Numbered from the stretch's first letter, positions 42,296-52,458 are shown. The stretch is DNA of 64,000 nt from Saccharicrinis sp963667815 (GCA_963667815.1 OY764021.1), one strand, 5' to 3'. Notes: generated by a model not told the origin, from the sequence alone. Numbers and translations: made by a program.

Positions 42296-42892
42296 ATGAA
42301 TTATAATCAAATGAAATATATACTTACATGTATTATAGTGTTTTTTCTTTCAGATATATATGGTCAAGGAGTTGTTAATTCCATTAATGAATATGAAAAG
42401 GTTAAAGAGAAAGTAGTTGATAGATTAATTCAATATGAGCATGTTGATGATGATTATATAAAGATAGATGATGATTTTTATGAAAATTATCTATATCAGT
42501 ACAAAGAATTTCAGTTGGAGAAAGAATATTTAGAATTGTATTATCATTCAATTCCTGATATTATAACAAGTAATTTTTATATGGTGTTAAAGGCTATTTA
42601 TAAGTATGATGTTTATTGTTATTCATACTATTTAATTGATATTGGGAATAAAAATGCTCAACCATTTGAACTTGCAGCTCTTTATGAATATCCCGATGGA
42701 GAGAAACAGGTAAAATCAACCTTTTTAAATGATTCAACAATAAGAAAAATCGAAGTAATAAATTCAATGGGTGATTACAATAAGGATAATGATAGTTATG
42801 ATTTAATTGTTGATTCTATTACTAGTTCTTATAGGTTGAGGAAAGAAAATATATTCTTGTTAAAAAAAGATTCTGTTAGAACCATCAAGTAA
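42296..42892 (+). CDS. Secreted hypothetical protein
   Basis: A 198-residue protein I do not recognise. A signal peptide is evident if translation starts at the internal ATG at 42311 (MKYILTCIIVFFLSDIYGQ); the first ATG at 42296 adds five residues. The rest is rich in Tyr, Asp and Glu, with ISDI-, EYPDGEKQVKSTFLND and LRKENIFLLKKD segments, and may be beta-rich. The gene is monocistronic and more AT-rich than its neighbours. It could be strain-specific. Confidence 0.6.
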   Translation: MNYNQMKYILTCIIVFFLSDIYGQGVVNSINEYEKVKEKVVDRLIQYEHVDDDYIKIDDDFYENYLYQYKEFQLEKEYLELYYHSIPDIITSNFYMVLKAIYKYDVYCYSYYLIDIGNKNAQPFELAALYEYPDGEKQVKSTFLNDSTIRKIEVINSMGDYNKDNDSYDLIVDSITSSYRLRKENIFLLKKDSVRTIK

Positions 42893-42994
42893 TCAGGTAC
42901 AATTAGTTAAAGTAGAGATCAGTTCTTTGTGGTAAATTTAAATAAGGTACAGGCTTTTAGCTTTAATGTTATACCTGTACCATCTATCTTTCAC

Positions 42995-43549
42995 TTACTC
43001 ATTAATCTTTCTGATTACTTTTGCAGGATTACCTGCAGCTAAAGTATCTGCCGGAATATCTTTTGTAACTACAGATCCGGCACCAATAACAGCTCTGTCG
43101 CCAATTGTAACTCCGGGACAAATAGTAGCATGGCCACCAATCCAGCATTCTTCACCAATTGTTACAGTTAAACAGTCTTCCCAGGTTCTTCTGTCTTCAA
43201 TATTTACCGGGTGTTGCGCAGTATATATGTGTACACCTGGAGCAATTAATGTTTTCCTGCCTATAAATACTTTGGCGCCATCTAATATGCAACCACCAGA
43301 ATTAATAAATACACCATCTTCAGCATGAATATTTTCACCATAATCGCAATAAAATGGAGGTACAATATTTAGGTTTTTAGCTGAATTAGGACATAATTCA
43401 TTGATAGTATCCTGGAATTTGTCGGTATAATATTCTGTAACATTAAGTTTATGAAGCGTTTTTTTAACCTGGGTTCTGATTTCTGTTAATTCCTCACAAA
43501 AAGCATCATAAGGTTCTCCACTAACCATTTTCTCTTTTTCAGTTTTCAT
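42995..43549 (-). CDS. maa: Maltose O-acetyltransferase-like hexapeptide acetyltransferase
   Basis: A 184-residue acetyltransferase with the Maa N-terminal domain (KEKMVSGEPYDAFCEEL) and a left-handed beta-helix of hexapeptide repeats. Conserved features are NIVPPFYCDYGENIHAEDGVFINSGGCILDGA, the catalytic His segment HIYTAQHPVN and the CoA-binding end IGAGSVVTKDIPADTLAAGNPAKVI. It transfers acetyl from acetyl-CoA to maltose, glucose or a related sugar or galactoside. The neighbours give no clue to the substrate. It is monocistronic. Confidence 0.9.
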   Translation of the reverse strand: MKTEKEKMVSGEPYDAFCEELTEIRTQVKKTLHKLNVTEYYTDKFQDTINELCPNSAKNLNIVPPFYCDYGENIHAEDGVFINSGGCILDGAKVFIGRKTLIAPGVHIYTAQHPVNIEDRRTWEDCLTVTIGEECWIGGHATICPGVTIGDRAVIGAGSVVTKDIPADTLAAGNPAKVIRKINE

Positions 43550-43904
43550 ATTAAGTAGTTTGTAATTTTTCTGTTACTATAGTTGATTCAAGAGTTTCAA
43601 AAATAAGGATTATAAACAAAAACTGTCTATTCATATAGAGCGTATACAAGATTTACTGTATCAGGCGAAAGGAGTTACACGCGTTACTCAGGCAATTTAG
43701 TTTCGTATTTTCAAGGAATTATTATAACTAAGAGTACAAGAACTAAATAATTGTTTATAGAAATGTAGCTGGACATTGTAGACCAATTTCACGACTTATT
43801 ATCTTTTCCTCTAATCTATCTATCAACGAACCAGGTAATTCAGACTAATGTTTTTTTTTATCTAAACTTCCTATATATTTGATCATCAAAATACACAACA
43901 TAAA
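43550..43904. other. 355-bp spacer, possible gene relic
   Basis: The plus-strand stretch at about 43637-43727 reads as a short peptide with stop codons (ERIQDLLYQAKGVTRVTQAI, stop, FRIFKELL), which looks like decayed coding sequence. I cannot assign a family. A TATATTTG at 43874-43881 is a plausible -7 box for the M1 peptidase gene. Confidence 0.3.
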
Positions 43905-46457
43905 ATGAAAACCTTACTCACTTCACTTTTAATAATAGCGTTAGTTATTTCCTCTTGTAAACAAAAAGACAAAAAAGCATTGGAGAAAGGAGTCTCAAAA
44001 GAATTAGCAGAAAAGAGATTCAATGATATTTCTGATGTTGAATATCGTCTTGAAATGAACATTCCGGATTCATTAGAAACTCCGATTAAGGCAAAATCAA
44101 CAATTAAGCTCTTAAAAAAAGATATTGTAAGTCCTTTAGTCTTTGATTTTGTGTCAGATCCTGATCATATTTTAATGGTTAAAGCTAATAATGAAAAGGT
44201 TTATTTTTTATTAGAAAATGAGCACTTAGTTATTCCGGGTAATTATTTACAAGAGGGTGAAAATACTATTGAGATTGAGTTTAAAATGGGAGAGGGAGCC
44301 CTAAATCGAAACGAAAAGTATCTGTACTCATTGTTTGTTCCTGATAGGGCTCGAACTGCAATTCCATGTTTTGATCAACCGGATTTAAAAGCTAAGGTTT
44401 CGTATGTTATTAACATGCCAAAAAGCTGGAATGCCATTACAAATGGATTGCCTTATTTGGAAGAAGAGACTTCTGTATCAACCAAGCGAATCACATATTC
44501 AACTTCAAAACCCTTAAGTACATATTTGTGGTCGTTTGCAGTTGGAGAATTTGAAAAGACTACAGAAGTTCAAAATGGGATGAAAATTTCCATGTACTAT
44601 ATGGAGGATGATACCGCTAAAGTTGAGAGAAATAAGAAGGCTGTTTTTAATCAGGTATCTCACTCTTTAAAATGGTTAGAAAACTATACACATATAAAAT
44701 ATCCCTTTGAAAAGTATGATTTGGTTTGTATTCCCTCATTTCAGTTTTCGGGAATGGAACACCCTGGAGCGGTTTATTATCGCCAGGAGAAGTTGTTTTT
44801 AAGTGAAAATCCTACACAGAATGAAATCCTAAATCGAGCTCAATTATTGGCCCATGAAACAGCTCATATGTGGTTTGGTGATTTAGTTACTATGAAATGG
44901 TTTAGCGGAGTTTGGCAAAAAGAAGTATTTGCCAATTTTATGGCAGATAAGATTGTGAAAGAACAGTTTCCTCATTTAAATCATGAGTTAACTTTTTTAA
45001 CGTCGCATTTTCCAGCCTCTTTTTCTGTGGATAGAACCATTGCAGCAAATCCTATAGAACAACAACTTGATAATCTAGAAAATGCAGGTTCTATGTATGG
45101 AACTATTATTTATCATAAGGCCCCAATTGTTATGAACCAATTGGAAAATTTAATGGGAGCACCGCTTTTGCAGCAGGGTTTAAGAAAATATTTAAAAAAC
45201 TATAGCTACAAAAATGCCTCCTGGGACGATCTAATAAAAATACTGACAAACTTATCTGAATATGATTTAGAGTTATGGAGTAAAAACTGGGTAAATGAAC
45301 CAGGAAGACCAATCATTGAATTTGTTAATGAAGATGATCAGTTATTTATAAAACAAACACCCGAATATTCTGATAGTACTAAGGTTTGGGCACAGCGATT
45401 AAAGTATATAGCAGTGAATGATAATCAGTGGCAATTTGAAGAATTAGAGTTATTAAAGAGGAAACAAAAGGTTGCTGATACAAAGCCGCAATTTATATTG
45501 CCTTCTGTTGATGCCAATGGTTATGGTTTATTTTTGTTTGATCCGATTTCACTAGAGTATGTTTTAAATAATATTTATCGTTGGCAAGATGATCTTGTTA
45601 AAGGAAGTGTATTAGTGCATTTGTATGAAAATCTTTTAAATGGAAATGTTACTCCTGAAAAATATTTAAACATGCTTTTAAAATTGGTAGAAAATGAGAC
45701 CAATGAACAATTACTAACCTTAGTGTGTGATCAGTTATCTACTGTTTATTGGCGTTGTAGTAATACCGATTTAAGGTATAGTATGGCACCGGAGTTGGAG
45801 GATGTTCTATTGAATAAAATAAATGAAGTCAGCTTGTTAAGTATAAAGAGGATGTTGATAAAAAACTGGGCAAACTTAACATTAACACCACAAGGTTTGA
45901 AAAAGCTACGACAGGTTGTAATTCGTAAAAAAGAAATGTTAGGAGTAGCATTTTCAGAAAGAGATTTGAGTACGATGGCTATGCAACTGGCATTGAAAGA
46001 TCCTGAATTAGATGATGCTTTTATTTTGTCAATAGCTGAAGATATGCAAGATGAGGATGTAAGAGGTATGATGGAATTTGTAAGTCCTGTTTTTTCAAAA
46101 GATAATGCTGTAGTTGATGCTTTTGTGGAGGGATTAAGCAAGCAGGAAAATCGTAAAAAAGAAAACTGGGTGCTCACAGCAATGGCATTTATTCACCACC
46201 CTTATCATCAAGAGTACAATATGAAATACCTAAATGGGGCATTAGAGTTAACCAAAACAATTAAAGAAACGGGGTCATTGTTTTTCCCGATGTCGTGGGT
46301 ACAGGTTACTTTAAATGGTTATGGTTCAGTGGAAGCTTTAAAAATCATAGATTACTTTTTTAAAGACAATCCGGTTTATCCCGAGGATCTTAAAGCTAAA
46401 ATTCTACAATCGGCAGATATGGTTTCAAGGGTAAGTAAAATGAAGAATAAGATTTAG
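43905..46457 (+). CDS. M1-family metallo-aminopeptidase
   Basis: An 850-residue zinc aminopeptidase of the M1 (aminopeptidase N) family. The signal sequence ends at VISSC, suggesting lipidation at Cys18 and periplasmic or outer-membrane location. The exopeptidase motif appears as GMEHPGAVYY, a variant of GAMEN, and the zinc site is H317-E-T-A-H321 with the third ligand E340, exactly HExxH-x18-E. A long ERAP-like helical C-terminal domain follows. It should remove N-terminal residues from peptides for nutrition. It is monocistronic. Confidence 0.93.
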   Translation: MKTLLTSLLIIALVISSCKQKDKKALEKGVSKELAEKRFNDISDVEYRLEMNIPDSLETPIKAKSTIKLLKKDIVSPLVFDFVSDPDHILMVKANNEKVYFLLENEHLVIPGNYLQEGENTIEIEFKMGEGALNRNEKYLYSLFVPDRARTAIPCFDQPDLKAKVSYVINMPKSWNAITNGLPYLEEETSVSTKRITYSTSKPLSTYLWSFAVGEFEKTTEVQNGMKISMYYMEDDTAKVERNKKAVFNQVSHSLKWLENYTHIKYPFEKYDLVCIPSFQFSGMEHPGAVYYRQEKLFLSENPTQNEILNRAQLLAHETAHMWFGDLVTMKWFSGVWQKEVFANFMADKIVKEQFPHLNHELTFLTSHFPASFSVDRTIAANPIEQQLDNLENAGSMYGTIIYHKAPIVMNQLENLMGAPLLQQGLRKYLKNYSYKNASWDDLIKILTNLSEYDLELWSKNWVNEPGRPIIEFVNEDDQLFIKQTPEYSDSTKVWAQRLKYIAVNDNQWQFEELELLKRKQKVADTKPQFILPSVDANGYGLFLFDPISLEYVLNNIYRWQDDLVKGSVLVHLYENLLNGNVTPEKYLNMLLKLVENETNEQLLTLVCDQLSTVYWRCSNTDLRYSMAPELEDVLLNKINEVSLLSIKRMLIKNWANLTLTPQGLKKLRQVVIRKKEMLGVAFSERDLSTMAMQLALKDPELDDAFILSIAEDMQDEDVRGMMEFVSPVFSKDNAVVDAFVEGLSKQENRKKENWVLTAMAFIHHPYHQEYNMKYLNGALELTKTIKETGSLFFPMSWVQVTLNGYGSVEALKIIDYFFKDNPVYPEDLKAKILQSADMVSRVSKMKNKI

Positions 46458-46509
46458 TCCCTCTTTTTTTTATGCGTTGTGAATTTCAAAATCTAATTCG
46501 CATTTGAGG

Positions 46510-48459
46510 TTAAGAGGTAATAGGAATGGTAAAATGAAATGAGGAGCCTTCGTTAATTTTACTCTCTGCCCATATTTTACCTCCTTGTAATTCTATTAAT
46601 ACCTTACATAGATTAAGTCCTAGCCCTGACCCCTTTTCATTTGATGTTCCATTAGTTGTCTTAGCAAGATTATATTCAAAAAGAGTTGATAGCTTTTCTT
46701 CGTGGATTCCAATTCCTGTATCAGAAATAATAATTTCAAATTCAGTTTTGTGTTTTTTATGGCTTATAGAAATAGTGCCATTGTCTGGTGTAAATTTAAT
46801 CGCATTGTTGATTAAGTTTCTGAAAACAGTTTTTATAAAATTTTTGTCAAGATGAATCACACATGAATCAATAATCTGATTGTTGATTTTAATATTCTTT
46901 ATAGATGCATTTTCAGACAATAATGACGTGATTTCATTTACAATAGATTTTAAATCATTTACAGATATCGTTGGTCTTAATTGTCCGGATTCAACTTTAA
47001 ACCATTCAAGTAAATTTTCAAGTAGGTCAAAAGTTTGATGTGTAGTTTTATTAATGATAGAACTCCATTTTATAGCTTCATCAATATTTTCATTAGTTAA
47101 ATAATCAATTAGCAGGTCGTTTGAATTAATTAAAATATTAAAAGGACTTCTTAAATCATGAGCAATTATAGAAAATAGCAGATCTTTTGTAGTGTTTAGT
47201 TTTTTAAGTTCAGTGTTTTGGTTTTGTATAATTATTTCATTACGTTTTCTATTGGTTATGTCCATTATAGTTCCGCTCATATAGTGTAAGTTCCCGTTTT
47301 TGTCGTACTGCAGTTCCCCCATCCCGTGAACCCATATCTCACGTAAATCATTTTGCCTTATTACTTTATATTCCTTATTAAATTTTTGATTTTTACCAAT
47401 AACCTCATTTAGCAGGTAATCAATCATTGTTTCTCTCCAATCAGGATGAATAATTTTTGCCCATCCATCAATAGATTTATCGTAAGATGAGCTGATTCCA
47501 AAAATGGAATCCAGTATTTCTGAACTTTTCCAATAACCCGTTTTAATATTAAATTTATAGCTTCCTAACCCGGCAATTTTTTGAGATGTTTTTAATAATT
47601 TTTCATTCTCTTTTAGTGCAGTTTCAAATTTGTTTTTTAGTGTAATATCACGCGATACAACTAAAATATGTTTTACGTCATTGATGTCAATTATTTTTGC
47701 AGATATCATGCCTATAATAACATCTCCGGATTTACACCTAAATTTAGCTTCGTAATTACAACAATACCCGTATTTATGTAGTTGATCCAGTATTTCGTTA
47801 CGCGCATTGCTTGACTCCCATATATTAAGTTGTTGAGAAGTCAGGCCAATTACTTCTTTTTTCTGGAAACCCAATAATTGGCAGAAACCATTGTTGACGT
47901 TTGTTATAGTAAAGTCACTTAATTTAATGATGATAACTGCATCTGGATTTAATTCAAATAGTAGCTCGAAATGTATTTTTGATTCCTCCATTTTTTTGAT
48001 TGCAATTCTTTTTTCTGTAACATCAGAAGAGAGAAATGCAAACTTGTCTTTATAAGCAGGGAATACCTTTAGTTCAAAATATCTATTTAATGCCTGACTA
48101 TAATTTTCATATGTGGCTGATTTTCCTGTTTGTACTACTTTACTAAATATATCAATCCAATATTGCTCTGTATTGGGGAATAATTCACTAACTTTTTTAC
48201 CAATTATTTCTTCAGATTGTAGCCCGGTTGATTCTTCAAAGGAAGGATTAACATCAAGAATTCTTATATCTATAGGGTTGTTATCTTTGTCGTATATTAT
48301 TTCGTTGATAGCAAAATCTAAATTAGCATTCTGAAAAAGGTGTTTGTAATAATCGTCAGGTTTTTGTAAACCTTTCTTTTGTTGATTTTCTATAATCCTT
48401 TCTAATTCTGAAATACGTTTTTGTAGTTCCTTGTATGTAGGTTGTTTCTTTTTCGACAT
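46510..48459 (-). CDS. Multi-PAS sensor histidine kinase (soluble)
   Basis: A 649-residue histidine kinase without a signal peptide or membrane helix. An N-terminal coiled-coil (KELQKRISELERIIENQQKK) precedes three PAS domains: about 45-155 (FAINEIIYDKDNNPIDIRILDVNPSFEESTG), about 165-275 (DAVIIIKLSDFTITNVNNGFCQLLGF) and about 295-405 (GSYKFNIKTGYWKSSEILDSIFGI). HisKA follows with His434 in LLFSIIAHDLRSPF, then HATPase_c (FRNLINNAIKFTPDNG, DTGIGI, GSGLGLNLC). It is an orphan kinase with no adjacent response regulator. The signal is unknown. Confidence 0.92.
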   Translation of the reverse strand: MSKKKQPTYKELQKRISELERIIENQQKKGLQKPDDYYKHLFQNANLDFAINEIIYDKDNNPIDIRILDVNPSFEESTGLQSEEIIGKKVSELFPNTEQYWIDIFSKVVQTGKSATYENYSQALNRYFELKVFPAYKDKFAFLSSDVTEKRIAIKKMEESKIHFELLFELNPDAVIIIKLSDFTITNVNNGFCQLLGFQKKEVIGLTSQQLNIWESSNARNEILDQLHKYGYCCNYEAKFRCKSGDVIIGMISAKIIDINDVKHILVVSRDITLKNKFETALKENEKLLKTSQKIAGLGSYKFNIKTGYWKSSEILDSIFGISSSYDKSIDGWAKIIHPDWRETMIDYLLNEVIGKNQKFNKEYKVIRQNDLREIWVHGMGELQYDKNGNLHYMSGTIMDITNRKRNEIIIQNQNTELKKLNTTKDLLFSIIAHDLRSPFNILINSNDLLIDYLTNENIDEAIKWSSIINKTTHQTFDLLENLLEWFKVESGQLRPTISVNDLKSIVNEITSLLSENASIKNIKINNQIIDSCVIHLDKNFIKTVFRNLINNAIKFTPDNGTISISHKKHKTEFEIIISDTGIGIHEEKLSTLFEYNLAKTTNGTSNEKGSGLGLNLCKVLIELQGGKIWAESKINEGSSFHFTIPITS

Positions 48460-48943
48460 AACATTTCCCCTATAATCCTATTAAATGTACAATTTTTTTA
48501 TGCAAATCATTATTATTATTTGATGTAATAATAGTCTTTGTCTACCAGTGTGTTATAATAAATAATTTTTGAATTGATTATATGAAAAGTCTATTTTTAA
48601 AACAGAAACATTTATGCTTGTATATGGTGGGTGGTTTGAGGTGATATCCCAAAAACATAAAGGATACGTTAATGAGGGAGTTTAGCTGAGGTAATTGAGT
48701 TTGTTTTTAATAATACTAGACCAAATTGAGCATTTTGCCCTTGTTAAGTTGGCTTTCTTGATACGATATATTTAATATTCTTTGACCTAAGATCAATATA
48801 TCTTGATACTTCTTCTATTTTAAAAAGAAATTTAATTCTCTAAAAATAGGATTGATATTAAAGTTAGGATTATAATTCTTATCATATTTAACAATCATCA
48901 ATGTAACATTCTCCAAACAGTTAAATAGGTCAATGATTATAAA
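48460..48943. other. 484-bp spacer without a recognisable gene
   Basis: Only very short open frames are present (the longest noted is about 23 codons from 48612). No promoter with both boxes, no hairpin with a T-run and no RNA gene was recognised. The sequence is AT-rich. Confidence 0.5.
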
Positions 48944-49708
48944 TTATACAAAACCTTTAATTTTATAAACCACATATCCAACCCATTCTCTGAACAGGCG
49001 TTCCCACATTGCTAAAACACCCGCAGAAGGAGTAATGGTATCCGCAAAATCAGGACTGAGATTTCCTTGTAGGGGATCGGTTTTGTATGGTTCAACATGT
49101 ATACCTTCTTTTGTAAAACATCCCAGAGCTCTTTTCATATGAAAACCTGAGGTAACTAATAAAAAACGACCTTGATCCAGGTCTTTCTCTTTGAGCATTT
49201 TTAGTGTTTCTACGGCATTCTCATGGGTGTTTCTCGACTGCCATTCAACCAATAATCGGTCTTGGGGAATATCCATTAATTTCAGGTAGTCTTTTAAAAA
49301 ATCACCTTCGTGTTTTTCTTTTGCAATAATTCTTGCGGAACCTCCTGTAAAAATAAACCAATTTGCTTTGCCCAATTTATACAGTTCTAATGCCTGAAAC
49401 ATTCTGTCGGCACTTTCTGTAAAACGAATTCTTTCAACATCTGAACGGTAATTTGAAAAACCACCTAATAGTATAATGCCATCATAATGTTCAATGTTAT
49501 TCGGATTTTCTAGTTTTCCTTCCCACCATCCACTTACATGATAGAATAGAAATTGATTAGAAAAAAGTAATAAAATACAGAATGATGAGATTAGCAACCA
49601 TTTTCTTTTTTTGAATTTAGGTAATACTAGATATAAAAGGAGCAATATCGAAATCCACCAAATTGGTGACAGAAAAAAAGATAGAACCTTTGACAGAATA
49701 AAAAACAT
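48944..49708 (-). CDS. YdcF/ElyC-family DUF218 membrane protein
   Basis: A 254-residue protein with two N-terminal membrane helices (about 5-28 and 35-55) and a periplasmic DUF218 domain. Motifs are HYDGIILLGGFSNYRSD, NWFIFTGGSARI, EWQSRNTHENAVETLKML and LLVTSGFHMKRALGCF. ElyC in E. coli affects envelope and peptidoglycan integrity, and SanA/YdcF belong to the same fold; no enzyme activity is proven for most members. It is divergent from the nitroreductase gene with a 94-bp gap. Likely an envelope function. Confidence 0.88.
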   Translation of the reverse strand: MFFILSKVLSFFLSPIWWISILLLLYLVLPKFKKRKWLLISSFCILLLFSNQFLFYHVSGWWEGKLENPNNIEHYDGIILLGGFSNYRSDVERIRFTESADRMFQALELYKLGKANWFIFTGGSARIIAKEKHEGDFLKDYLKLMDIPQDRLLVEWQSRNTHENAVETLKMLKEKDLDQGRFLLVTSGFHMKRALGCFTKEGIHVEPYKTDPLQGNLSPDFADTITPSAGVLAMWERLFREWVGYVVYKIKGFV

Positions 49709-49802
49709 GAAGCTTTTTCTTTTTTGATTTTAAAAAACGCAATTAAGAGGTGAAAAATACAAAGAACATTTGATATATTTAGCCTACTCAAAATTATCCA
49801 TT

Positions 49803-50318
49803 ATGCATTTTAAAGAGCTAATACGAAGTAGATACTCAGTAAGAAAGTATCATGAAAATAAAGTTAACAGAACATTATTAAAAGAAGTAGTGAATGCAGG
49901 GCGTTTGGCGCCTTCTGCAGCAAATCGTCAGCCATGGAAATTTGTTGTTGTTGATGAAGATGAAGTTTTAGAGAAAGTAAAAACAGCCTATTCCAGAGAT
50001 TGGTTTGATAAGATTCCGGGAGTAATTATTATTTATGGTAATCATGAAGAATCATGGAAACGTTCGTATGATGATAAAGACCACTGTGATATAGATATTG
50101 CTATAGCGATTGATCATATGACGTTAATGGCAACAGAATTGGGATTAGGAACTTGTTGGGTATGTCATTTTAATCCTGATGTAATTAATGAAATTATTAA
50201 AAATGAGGATGGTCTAGAACCAGTTGCCTTACTTACAATTGGATATCCACAGGAAATTAAAGCGCCTGAAAAGGTGAGGAAAAATATTGATGAGGTATTA
50301 ACTTTTAATAGTTTATAA
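49803..50318 (+). CDS. Nitroreductase-family FMN protein
   Basis: A 171-residue flavoprotein. The start MHFKELIRSRYSVRKYH at 49803 is preferred over a TTG 11 codons upstream. Motifs are RSRYSVRKY with FMN-phosphate arginines, LAPSAANRQPWKFVVV, and ATELGLGTCWVCHFNP, with two cysteines near residue 120. It should use NAD(P)H and FMN to reduce nitro or other oxidised compounds; the Cys pair in this position is seen in small nitroreductases of anaerobes. It ends in a strong bidirectional terminator. Confidence 0.9.
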   Translation: MHFKELIRSRYSVRKYHENKVNRTLLKEVVNAGRLAPSAANRQPWKFVVVDEDEVLEKVKTAYSRDWFDKIPGVIIIYGNHEESWKRSYDDKDHCDIDIAIAIDHMTLMATELGLGTCWVCHFNPDVINEIIKNEDGLEPVALLTIGYPQEIKAPEKVRKNIDEVLTFNSL

Positions 50319-50332
50319 TCTTTCAGAAATAA

Positions 50333-50380
50333 AAAAACAAAAGAATATCAATCTAAATAAATTGATGTTCTTTTGTTTTT
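50333..50380. terminator. Bidirectional terminator
   Basis: AAAACAAAAGAA(T)ATCAAT at about 50334-50352 pairs with ATTGAT(G)TTCTTTTGTTTT at 50361-50379 around an 8-base loop; the T:G position is a wobble pair. It ends both the nitroreductase gene and the convergent barrel gene. Confidence 0.85.
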
Positions 50381-50387
50381 GATAGGT

Positions 50388-51383
50388 CTATCTAAAGTTA
50401 TATCCAATACCAAAATTTAAGGTATTGTATCCTCCAAATGAATAATCTGCAAATAGGTCGATGAATTTTATTTTAGCATTAATGCCAAAATTGATGTCGA
50501 TTTGAGAATAATCATAACTTACTGTTATAGGATTTACTTCTTCTATTTGATTAATGGTATTACCAACATAATACTGACCCTTTAATGTATAATCAACAGT
50601 TGAGGCACCATAACCAACTCCTGCATAAGCTGAAAAAACTTTTAAGTCCATACCAACAAGTACTCTGCCAGTATAGCCAGATGCTTTACCATGCAACTGT
50701 TGGCCGGTTGAAATACTTGCTGGGTATAATACATCAATATCATTTTTCATGATGCTGTATCCTCCCATTACAGCTAAGGAGAGCATAGGAATTTCGTCTA
50801 AACCAGGAATATATTCTTTAATACTATGTTTGATAGATCCACCATACTTTGTTGTAGATCCAAGGTCTTTGTTATTATACTTAGGTAAATAGTTTAATCT
50901 AATTTCAATATTATATGGTAGGCCTACGCCAACAGATATCATTGGTGTTGATATTTTTGTTAACCCACTTCCGTTAGGCAGTGTAATTGTTTGGCTAGTT
51001 GAGTTATTTTTAATTTCAGATAAGTTATTGGTTTCGCCAGAAATATTAGGTGTGATAGGAGTACTTGTTGCAAGAACCGTGTAATTGTTATCAAAATCAG
51101 GTAAGTCTGTGACATAAAATCCCTTTTTAATATCACTCATATTTGTCATTGCCATGGATAATGATAAGTCAAAGCCTAAAAAGCGATGTGTTTTTGCGGT
51201 ATGATACCAACCAGAATTTAGGTTTCCGTTTTGCATTTTTGCTAAAGGTTCAAGGTAGAGTTGCATTAATTGGGTTCTGTACTCAGGTTCTGGAAACTGA
51301 AGAAATTCCACCACATCTTTTTGTGCATAAATCTGTATAAAGCATACCGAAATTAGTAATGTAAATAATATTTTAGTTCGCAT
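50388..51383 (-). CDS. DUF6588-like outer-membrane beta-barrel protein (copy 2)
   Basis: A 331-residue protein with a signal peptide (about 1-20, ending IYAQ) and predicted outer-membrane beta strands up to the terminal GIGYNFR. The region LAKMQNGNLNSGWYHTAKTHRFLGFDLSLSMA, the LPNGSGLTKISTPMISVGVGLPYNIEIRLNYLPK segment and GYSIMKN-FSAYAGVGYGAS are shared with the gene at 52674-53657. I take it as DUF6588-like; the family has no known function. It follows its SPOR-domain partner after 10 bp, and the pair repeats the arrangement 2.3 kb upstream. A structural or transport role in the outer membrane is inferred. Confidence 0.8.
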   Translation of the reverse strand: MRTKILFTLLISVCFIQIYAQKDVVEFLQFPEPEYRTQLMQLYLEPLAKMQNGNLNSGWYHTAKTHRFLGFDLSLSMAMTNMSDIKKGFYVTDLPDFDNNYTVLATSTPITPNISGETNNLSEIKNNSTSQTITLPNGSGLTKISTPMISVGVGLPYNIEIRLNYLPKYNNKDLGSTTKYGGSIKHSIKEYIPGLDEIPMLSLAVMGGYSIMKNDIDVLYPASISTGQQLHGKASGYTGRVLVGMDLKVFSAYAGVGYGASTVDYTLKGQYYVGNTINQIEEVNPITVSYDYSQIDINFGINAKIKFIDLFADYSFGGYNTLNFGIGYNFR

Positions 51384-51393
51384 GTTGATCTTT

Positions 51394-52458
51394 CTAAGGA
51401 TTTAATTTTTGAAGATAGGTTATTGCTTCTCTGACAGAAATACGGGTTTTGTTTTTGTATGCAACAACATAACCTTTCACATTGGCATTTTGTAATGCCT
51501 TTTTAGCAGTAGCATAGTTGCTAAACTTTCCTAAACTATAACGATACCAACCATCACCTTGGTTTTCAATAATCTCAAGTTTTCCGTTATATACTTTTTT
51601 TATACGTTCAGTTGGTACAGGTTTTTTATCGGCTAAAATCTGAACTGTAAAATAAATTTTTTCAGTTGATTTATTTGTTGTTATAGAAGGTTTAATTTCT
51701 TTGGGCTCTTTTTTAGGTTCAGCTTTTAAAGGAGTTGGTTCCTTTGGTACCGGTTGTTGTGTTATAGCTGGTTGAATTTCTTTTAAAGCTTTTTCATTCT
51801 TAACGTCAGTAATTTCTTGTACAACTAATTTTTTTGTTTCTGCAACATCTTCATTTTCTGTTTGGTCTTGTAATGATAATTCTGTTTTTTGTTCACCATT
51901 TTTAATATAAACTAATGCCTTTTCGCATAATAATACTGCGGATTGAAGGTTTATATTAGACTGGTGAATTGCATTGGCAGCAGCAATTAAATTACCTTTT
52001 ATTTCACTCTTATCTCTGAAAAATTGTGCATCAGAAATATATATGTCGATAGAGTCATTTAAAGCATTTGATTTAGGATATTTATTGAGTGTATCCACTT
52101 TTAAATAATGATCCAGATAGTTTTTATAAATATCTAGTTTTGATTCGTATCCAGAGGCAAAATACGCTTTAGTTTCAAGCAGTAGTCTACTGTTTTTTTT
52201 ATTGATTAATAGATCTTCTGATAAGTTTAAATAGTTGAGCTTTTCTTCAGGGATACTATCTTTTACAGCTTTTAATTGTTGAGAAAACAAAATTTGTTCA
52301 CCTTGATCAATACGTATTTCTGCTTTTTTTATTTTTGATAATTCACTGGAACTTAGCCAGTTTTTAATATCATCAGGTATGTTTTGACTATTTGCATTGA
52401 AGGAAATAAATGATGCTGTAATATATACTATCCATCTACAAAATTTCATTTGGAGCAT
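51394..52458 (-). CDS. SPOR-domain exported protein (copy 2)
   Basis: A 354-residue protein with a signal peptide (about 4-24, ending NANSQ) and a helical N-terminal region (ELSKIKKAEIRIDQGEQILF), a Pro/Lys/Glu-rich linker at about 225-265 (PVPKEPTPLKAEPKKEPKE) and a C-terminal SPOR-type domain (FTVQILADKKPVPTERIKK ... GDGWYRYSLGKF). SPOR domains bind denuded peptidoglycan glycans in other bacteria. It is a paralogue of the gene at 53696-54850 and is followed by a barrel gene 10 bp away. The true start may be the ATG at 52449 (MKFCRW). Confidence 0.82.
   Translation of the reverse strand: MLQMKFCRWIVYITASFISFNANSQNIPDDIKNWLSSSELSKIKKAEIRIDQGEQILFSQQLKAVKDSIPEEKLNYLNLSEDLLINKKNSRLLLETKAYFASGYESKLDIYKNYLDHYLKVDTLNKYPKSNALNDSIDIYISDAQFFRDKSEIKGNLIAAANAIHQSNINLQSAVLLCEKALVYIKNGEQKTELSLQDQTENEDVAETKKLVVQEITDVKNEKALKEIQPAITQQPVPKEPTPLKAEPKKEPKEIKPSITTNKSTEKIYFTVQILADKKPVPTERIKKVYNGKLEIIENQGDGWYRYSLGKFSNYATAKKALQNANVKGYVVAYKNKTRISVREAITYLQKLNP

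Noticed and set aside
48612..48683. Small open frame of about 23 codons
   Set aside because: Too short, no ribosome site or recognisable motif, and not distinguishable from chance.
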